A stretch of 64,000 nt of DNA from positions 1,686,084-1,750,083 of the forward strand of contig NZ_CP012334.1 in the NCBI RefSeq assembly GCF_001704295.1. The letters are read 5' to 3'. Under the pieces are notes generated by a model. That model was not told the origin of the DNA. It saw only the letters and a program-made list of their open reading frames with translations, and searched no databases. The translations under genes were made by a program, and so were the position numbers. Positions within the stretch are counted from its first letter, which is position 1, and every line of letters starts with the position of its first letter. Source of the DNA: Bordetella sp. H567. Lineage in GTDB: Bacteria; Pseudomonadota; Gammaproteobacteria; Burkholderiales; Burkholderiaceae_B. Positions 58,902 to 64,000 of this stretch are shown piece by piece.

Positions 58902-59666
58902 ATGTCTGTCGCGAACGCGCCCCTAGCCCTGAAAATCCTGACCGTGAACGCCCATAAGGGCTTCACGTTCTTCAATCGCAAATTCATCCTGCCGGAACTG
59001 CGCGACGCGGTGCGTGCCGTTGCGCCCGATCTGGTCTTCCTGCAGGAAGTGCTGGGCGCCCACCACATACATGCCGCGCGTTTCAAAGGCTGGCCGGAGG
59101 CCTCGCAGTACGAATTCCTGGCGGACAGCATCTGGAACGACTTTGCCTACGGTCGTAACGCGGTCTATCCGCATGGACATCATGGCAATGCGGTCCTGTC
59201 CAAATTTCCCATCGTGCAGTACGACAACATGGACGTATCCGTAGGCCGTCACGAAAAGCGCGGGCTGCTGCACTGCGTGATCCAGCCGCCCGAGCGCGAA
59301 AGCCGGCTGCACGCCATCTGCGTGCACCTGGGCCTGCAGGAAGCGCACCGGCAGCAGCAGCTGGAGCTGCTGTGCGAGCGCATCGACCACCATATCCCCG
59401 ACGGCGAGCCGGTGGTGATCGCGGGCGATTTCAACGACTGGCGCTTGCGCGCGCATGGCAAGCTGAGCCGCTGCGCCGGCCTGAAGGAAATCTTCGTCGC
59501 CACCCAAGGCGTGGCCGCGCGCACCTTCCCCGCCCGTTGGCCGCTGCTGCGGCTGGACCGCATCTACGTGCGCAACATGGCCCGCTTCCGCCCCCTGGCC
59601 CTCGCCACGCGCCCCTGGACCCACCTGTCCGACCACGCTCCGCTGGCGGCGGAGGTGGTGCTATGA
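58902..59666 (+). CDS. endonuclease/exonuclease/phosphatase family protein (YbhP-like)
   Basis: 254 residues from ATG 58902; a GTG at 58851 with GGGGAAA upstream is an alternative. The fold shows [29 protein letters not shown] with the metal Glu, GDFNDWR near residue 180 and the terminal SDHAPL with the catalytic Asp-His. It starts the ybhP-clsB-ybhN-type cassette also known from E. coli; its substrate there is unknown, though membrane phospholipid metabolism is suggested by the neighbours. Confidence 0.88.
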   Translation: MSVANAPLALKILTVNAHKGFTFFNRKFILPELRDAVRAVAPDLVFLQEVLGAHHIHAARFKGWPEASQYEFLADSIWNDFAYGRNAVYPHGHHGNAVLSKFPIVQYDNMDVSVGRHEKRGLLHCVIQPPERESRLHAICVHLGLQEAHRQQQLELLCERIDHHIPDGEPVVIAGDFNDWRLRAHGKLSRCAGLKEIFVATQGVAARTFPARWPLLRLDRIYVRNMARFRPLALATRPWTHLSDHAPLAAEVVL

Positions 59667-59730
59667 GCAAGCCCGGAGGGCGCGCTCCTTCCCTTGGGGA
59701 GAAGTCGCGTCGCGACAGGAGGGCCGTACC

Positions 59731-60954
59731 ATGAGCGTGCGGTGGATACCGGGCAACGCATTCGCCTTGCTGGAGAACGGCGAAGCGTATTTTCCGCGTG
59801 TCTTCGAGGCGATCGAGGCGGCGCGCGCGGAAGTGCTCGTGGAAACCTTCATCCTGTTCGACGATAAGGTCGGACAGGGCCTGCGCCGCGCCCTCATCGC
59901 GGCGGCGCAGCGCGGGGCGCGCGTCAGCCTGTTGATCGACGGCTATGGCTCGGAAGGGCTGTCCCAGGACTTCCTGCAGGGCTTGCTTGACGCCGGCGTC
60001 GTCATTCACGTGTTCGATCCGCGCGCCCGGGTATTCGGGCTGCGCACGAATGTTTTCCGGCGCATGCATCGCAAGATCGTCGTGATCGACGGCGAACTGG
60101 CCTTCATCGGCGGGATCAATTTTTCCGCGGATCACCTGGCCGATTTCGGCCCGCAGGCCAAGCAGGACTATGCCGTCGAAGTACGCGGACCCATCGTGGC
60201 GGAGATCCATCGTTTCGTCCGCGCGACGGTCGATCCGGAGCGGCGCCGACGCTGGTGGCCGCGGCGCGTACCGCGTCCGGAGCCGGGTCGCCATGTGGGC
60301 AAGGCCGAGTCCATGTTCGTGGTACGCGACAACCAGGAGCACCATACCGACATCGAGCGGCACTATCGGGCGGCGATACGCCTGGCGCAGCGCGATGTGA
60401 CCATCGCCAACGCCTATTTTTTTCCGGGATACCGCCTGCTGCGCGACATCCGCAATGCCGCCCGGCGCGGTGTACGGGTGCGGCTGATCCTGCAGGGCGA
60501 ACCGGACATGCCTATCGTGAAAGTGGCCGCCGGCATGCTGTATGACCATCTGACCGCTGCGGGCGTGCAGATCTACGAATACTGCCAACGGCCGCTGCAC
60601 GGCAAGGTGGCCTGCGTGGACGGGACTTGGGCCACCGTGGGGTCGAGCAACCTGGACCCGCTCAGCCTGGCCCTGAACCTGGAAGCCAACGTAATGATCC
60701 GAGACCGGGCATTCGCTTCCGTGCTGCGCGAGCGGCTGGAATGGCTGATGGAAAACCATTGCCGCCAGCCCGAGCCCGCGCCCCCCGGCAGCCGCAAGCT
60801 GCGGCGCCTGCTGTGGGGCGTATTCGTATACCACTTCCTGCGCCGCTTCCCCTCCTGGACGGGATGGCTGCCCGCACACCGGCCACGTCTGCACACGGTG
60901 GCCCCACCGCCGCGGATCGACACGGAAGAGACGCATGAGCAGCGACCCGCTTAG
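59731..60954 (+). CDS. clsB: cardiolipin synthase B
   Basis: Phospholipase-D-type phosphatidyltransferase making cardiolipin. 407 residues. Two HKD motifs are complete: His113-Lys115-Asp120 in RMHRKIVVID, and His290-Lys292-Asp297 in PLHGKVACVDGTWATVGSSN. There is no N-terminal membrane hairpin, which separates ClsB from ClsA. It overlaps the next gene by 20 bp. Confidence 0.94.
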   Translation: MSVRWIPGNAFALLENGEAYFPRVFEAIEAARAEVLVETFILFDDKVGQGLRRALIAAAQRGARVSLLIDGYGSEGLSQDFLQGLLDAGVVIHVFDPRARVFGLRTNVFRRMHRKIVVIDGELAFIGGINFSADHLADFGPQAKQDYAVEVRGPIVAEIHRFVRATVDPERRRRWWPRRVPRPEPGRHVGKAESMFVVRDNQEHHTDIERHYRAAIRLAQRDVTIANAYFFPGYRLLRDIRNAARRGVRVRLILQGEPDMPIVKVAAGMLYDHLTAAGVQIYEYCQRPLHGKVACVDGTWATVGSSNLDPLSLALNLEANVMIRDRAFASVLRERLEWLMENHCRQPEPAPPGSRKLRRLLWGVFVYHFLRRFPSWTGWLPAHRPRLHTVAPPPRIDTEETHEQRPA

Positions 60955-61942
60955 CGCCACGCGCAACCAGAATGGCGTGATGCGCGGACTGCGCGCTCGC
61001 TGGCCCCTGCTGCGCAAGATGCTTTTTATCGCCTTCGCGCTGCTGGTGATTGGCCTGCTGGTCGACCGGGCCCGCGACGTCGAATGGGAAAAAGTGATGG
61101 AGGCGGTGGAGGCCAACACATGGCCCGTGCTCCTGCGCGCCACCGGGGTGGCCGCGCTGAGCTACCTGATCTACAGCTGCTTCGATCTGCTCGCCATCCC
61201 TTACCTGGGCCATCGGATTCCACCCTTCCGCGTGGTGTTGGTGGGCATCGTGGCCTACGCCTTCAACCTGAACATGGGATCGCTCGTGGGCAGCGTGGGC
61301 TTTCGCTTCCGGCTGTACCTGAAGCTGGGCCTGGATGCCGCGGAGATCACGCGCATCGTCGGGCTGAGCCTGACCACCAACTGGCTCGGTTATCTATGGG
61401 TGGCGGGCGGCCTGTTCGCCTGGGGCGTACTCCCCATCCCGGACAACTGGGGCATCGGCACGGGCGCGCTGCGGCTGATCGGCATCGCGATGGTCGCCGC
61501 GGCATTTGCCTACGTGGCGCTGTGTGTATGGTCGCGGCGCCGTTCGTGGACGGTGCGTGGCCATGACATCTTCCTGCCTTCCGGCAGGATCGCGCTGGCG
61601 CAGAGCGTCCTGGGCGCCGCCTGCTGGATGTCCATCGGCCTGGTGGTGTGGGTGCTGATGCGCCACGACGTCGCGTATCCACTCGTGCTGGGCGTGCTGC
61701 TGCTGAGCGGCATTGCCGGCGCCGTGACCCATATACCCGGCGGGCTGGGCGTGGTGGAAGCGGTGTTCGTCGCCATGTTGTCGGGGCAAGTGCCGCACTA
61801 CGAAATCCTGGGCACGCTGCTGACGTACCGGGCGGTGTACTACCTGGGGCCGTTCGCGGTCGCGGCGGTGCTGTACTTCATTCTGGAAGCCCGTATCCGG
61901 AAGGGCGCGAACCTCCCGCCCGCGCCGAAGTCGGCGACCTAG
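60935..61942 (+). CDS. YbhN-like UPF0104 membrane protein (lysylphosphatidylglycerol synthase TM family)
   Basis: 335 residues with about eight hydrophobic segments. The family motifs NLNMGSLVGSVGFRFRLYLK and GAVTHIPGGLGVVEAVFVAM are present. Members share the flippase-like membrane part of MprF but not its lysyl-transferase domain; a lipid-handling role beside clsB is inferred. Its start lies within the end of clsB. Confidence 0.88.
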   Translation: MSSDPLSATRNQNGVMRGLRARWPLLRKMLFIAFALLVIGLLVDRARDVEWEKVMEAVEANTWPVLLRATGVAALSYLIYSCFDLLAIPYLGHRIPPFRVVLVGIVAYAFNLNMGSLVGSVGFRFRLYLKLGLDAAEITRIVGLSLTTNWLGYLWVAGGLFAWGVLPIPDNWGIGTGALRLIGIAMVAAAFAYVALCVWSRRRSWTVRGHDIFLPSGRIALAQSVLGAACWMSIGLVVWVLMRHDVAYPLVLGVLLLSGIAGAVTHIPGGLGVVEAVFVAMLSGQVPHYEILGTLLTYRAVYYLGPFAVAAVLYFILEARIRKGANLPPAPKSAT

Positions 61943-61980
61943 CGGAACGTGCTGCACTGCAGCAGGGGTAAACCCGGGTG

Positions 61981-61996
61981 TGAAAATTTATTTTCA
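61981..61996. promoter_or_regulatory. RpiR operator candidate
   Basis: TGAAAAT-TT-ATTTTCA is a perfect 16-bp inverted repeat with a two-base centre in an AT-rich patch, about 140 bp before the RpiR gene. RpiR-family regulators bind A/T-rich palindromes of this size, so autoregulation is likely. Confidence 0.6.
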
Positions 61997-62138
61997 TCAA
62001 TAAAATACCGCCCGAAATCTATTTACATTTTAACGTTCGCTTAACGGTCCGCCCCGACCAGCCCTTTCCGTTGCGACCGGTCGCCGGCGCAGGCGCTCGT
62101 TCCTGTGTCCCACGCCGGCTCCACGGCTTCCGCCCGAT

Positions 62139-63020
62139 ATGAACCAGCCCGCCGCGACCATCGCCGAACGCATCGCCAATGCGCAGCCGGCATTCAGCCG
62201 GACACAGCACCGGCTGGCCGAGTATGTGCTGGCGCATCAGTTCCGCGCGGCGACGATGACCATCGACGAGTTCGCCGCCGCGAACCAGGTATCGGTCGCG
62301 ACGGCCAACCGTTTCGCGCGGGCGTTGGGGCTGCCTGGCTACCCCCAGTTCCGGGCCGAGCTGGCGCGCGGCTTCGAGTCGGCGCTGGCGCCGGTGGAAA
62401 AGCTGCGTACCCGGCTGGCCCATCCGGCCAGCGCGGCCGAGGTCTTCGCCGCCACGCTGCAGGAGGACATCCGCAACGCCCAGCGCACGCTGCAGTCGCT
62501 GGATGCACCGGCATGCGAGCGCGCGGTGGACGCCATCCTGGGGGCGCGGCGCGTCTACATCGTGGGCTTCGGGGCCAGCGGTTTCCTGGCGGGGATGCTG
62601 CACCGGGCGCTGTTCATGCATTGCGACGTCGTGGAATCGCTGGCGGGGCCGGGTGGCGTGTCGCAGGCGGCCCGCCGGATTCCGCGCATGACCGGACAGG
62701 ACCTGGTCGTCGCCATCGCGTTCCCGCGATATTTGAACGACACCGTGACGCTCGCGAAGGCGGCACGCGCGGCGGGCGTGCCGGTGCTGGCGCTTACCGA
62801 CAAGCCGACTTCCCCCTTGGCGCCGGCGGCCTCGGTCGCGCTGTACGCGCACACCGAACGCCAGCTGTCTCCCAATTCCGAAGCGGCCGCGCTCAGCGTG
62901 ATCGAAGCGCTGGGCGCGGCAGTCGCCTTTCGCGCGAAAGACTCGGTTGCCGCCGCCTTGGGGGCGACCCAATCCATCATGCCGTGGCTGATCCACGGAG
63001 CAGGAGAAAGAAAGCGATGA
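62139..63020 (+). CDS. MurR/RpiR family transcriptional regulator
   Basis: 293 residues. The N-terminal helix-turn-helix covers about 1-77 (FAAANQVSVATANRFARALG). The SIS sugar-isomerase-like ligand domain is about 125-255 (VYIVGFGASGFLAGMLHRAL). SIS ligands are usually phosphosugars, but coupling to an isoaspartyl peptidase, as seen in Alcaligenaceae amino acid clusters, suggests another effector. Its stop overlaps the next start (ATGA). Confidence 0.92.
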   Translation: MNQPAATIAERIANAQPAFSRTQHRLAEYVLAHQFRAATMTIDEFAAANQVSVATANRFARALGLPGYPQFRAELARGFESALAPVEKLRTRLAHPASAAEVFAATLQEDIRNAQRTLQSLDAPACERAVDAILGARRVYIVGFGASGFLAGMLHRALFMHCDVVESLAGPGGVSQAARRIPRMTGQDLVVAIAFPRYLNDTVTLAKAARAAGVPVLALTDKPTSPLAPAASVALYAHTERQLSPNSEAAALSVIEALGAAVAFRAKDSVAAALGATQSIMPWLIHGAGERKR

Positions 63021-63994
63021 TAAAACCCGTAGTCGCCATCCATGGCGGGGCCGGCACCATGTCGCGTGCCTCGATTTCGCCGGAGCAGGAGCGCGAGTAC
63101 CTGGATGCCCTCACCGACATCCTGTCCGCCGCCCAAGCCGTGCTGGCACGCGGCGGCAGCGCGCTGGACGCGGTGACGGAAGCGGTCACGCGCCTGGAAG
63201 ATTGCCCGCTGTTCAATGCCGGGCACGGCGCGGTCTATACCAGCGCCGGCACGCACGAGCTGGATGCGTCCATCATGGACGGCGCCACGCTGCGTTCGGG
63301 CGCCATCGCCAATGTGGCTTGCGTGCGCAATCCCGTGCTGGCGGCGCGCCGTGTCATGGAGAACAGCAAGCACGTGTTCTTCGTGGGAGAGGGCGCGGAA
63401 GCATTCGCCCGCGAACAAGGGCTGGAGATCGTCGACCCGTCGTACTTTTCGACGCCGGCCCGCTACGAACAGCTGCTGCGCGTCCAGCGCGAGCAGCCCG
63501 ACGCGGCGGTGCTGGACCACGACGGGCAGGCCATGGTGGCGGGCGTGCAGCCCGCCCCGGCGCCGATCGATCCCGATCGCAAGTTCGGCACGGTGGGCGC
63601 GGTCGCGCTGGACGCGCAGGGCAATCTGGCGGCCGCGACGTCCACGGGCGGTGTGACCAACAAGCAGGTGGGCCGCGTTGGCGATGCGCCGCTGATCGGC
63701 GCCGGCTGCTATGCCGCCAACGCGACCTGCGCGGTATCGACCACGGGCACGGGCGAAATGTTCATCCGCATGGTGGCGTCCTACGATGTCGCCGCGCAAA
63801 TGGAATACCGCGGCGTTTCGCTGGAAGAAGCCGCGCATTCGGTCATGCACGAAAAGCTGCCGCGCATCGGCGGCAAGGGCGGCCTGATCGCCGTGGATGC
63901 CAAGGGCAATGTGTCGCTGCCCTTCAACACCGAAGGGATGTACCGCGGGTATGCCCGCGTCGGCGAGACGCCGGTGGCCGCCATCTATCGATGA
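63017..63994 (+). CDS. iaaA: isoaspartyl peptidase/L-asparaginase
   Basis: Ntn-hydrolase precursor that cleaves beta-aspartyl dipeptides and asparagine. 325 residues. Autoproteolysis should occur before Thr192 in RKFGTVGAVALD, which becomes the nucleophile. VAIHGGAGTMSR opens the protein, FNAGHGAVYTS and DASIMDGATL follow, and TTGTGEMFIRMV completes the site. Translationally coupled to the RpiR regulator. In related bacteria glutathione or peptide transport genes often follow; the window ends before that can be seen. Confidence 0.94.
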   Translation: MIKPVVAIHGGAGTMSRASISPEQEREYLDALTDILSAAQAVLARGGSALDAVTEAVTRLEDCPLFNAGHGAVYTSAGTHELDASIMDGATLRSGAIANVACVRNPVLAARRVMENSKHVFFVGEGAEAFAREQGLEIVDPSYFSTPARYEQLLRVQREQPDAAVLDHDGQAMVAGVQPAPAPIDPDRKFGTVGAVALDAQGNLAAATSTGGVTNKQVGRVGDAPLIGAGCYAANATCAVSTTGTGEMFIRMVASYDVAAQMEYRGVSLEEAAHSVMHEKLPRIGGKGGLIAVDAKGNVSLPFNTEGMYRGYARVGETPVAAIYR

Positions 63995-64000
63995 TGCGGG

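Overview
The window reads as a contiguous piece of the chromosome of a high-GC betaproteobacterium of the Alcaligenaceae, closest in feel to Bordetella or Achromobacter. This rests on gene order (rne/rluC; maf/yceD-rpmF-plsX-fabHDG-acpP-fabF-rpoE-rseAB-degP-lepA-lepB-rnc-era-recO), on the protein sequences and on GC-driven codon use, which also creates very long meaningless antisense frames. There are no rRNA or tRNA genes, no CRISPR array, no insertion sequence and no phage genes. Genes are dense, and many neighbours overlap by 4 bp (ATGA or GTGA).

Region 1 (1-9.8 kb): the last codons of an outer-membrane-type protein, a bidirectional terminator, RNase E (minus strand), the divergent pseudouridine synthase rluC, a HAD phosphatase, the periplasmic methionine sulfoxide reductase pair msrPQ, and a minus-strand operon maf - RsmI-like methyltransferase - lipoprotein amidase. 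Region 2 (9.8-25.8 kb): the core block for L32, fatty acid synthesis, the sigma-E envelope stress system (rpoE, anti-sigma rseA, rseB, protease degP), lepA, signal peptidase I, RNase III, Era and a rather short RecO.

Region 3 (25.7-40 kb): a nucleotide-exchanger-like MFS protein with a Tat-signal aldo-keto reductase, a Bax-inhibitor-1 membrane protein, holC and pepA, then lptF without lptG beside it. These are followed by an accessory-looking block (methylmalonate-semialdehyde dehydrogenase, a YbfB-type MFS divergent from a TetR regulator with three evenly phased operators, a lipoprotein). Then come cysB, a DUF2325 gene behind a Fur-box-like site and an NlpC/P60 lipoprotein. Region 4 (40-53 kb): prpE with a GlcG/HbpS-like protein and a UMF1 MFS in an overlapping operon, a 4-hydroxyproline-epimerase-type protein, a LemA/TPM-domain cassette, an unrecognised protein built of two tandem copies of a ~140-residue domain, acs, an EamA exporter and threonine aldolase.

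Region 5 (53-64 kb): a GntR/FCD regulator with a second winged-helix-like segment and a perfect palindrome before its Shine-Dalgarno, an NAD-epimerase-like protein, ETF-ubiquinone oxidoreductase, a hotdog thioesterase, the 3-oxoacid CoA-transferase pair, the ybhP-clsB-ybhN phospholipid cassette, and an RpiR regulator with its own palindrome in an operon with isoaspartyl peptidase. Several genes share an acyl-CoA theme (prpE, acs, mmsA, scoAB, ETF-QO). The most novel items are the duplicated-domain protein at 47.6-48.8 kb, the phased TetR operators and several regulator-specific palindromes.
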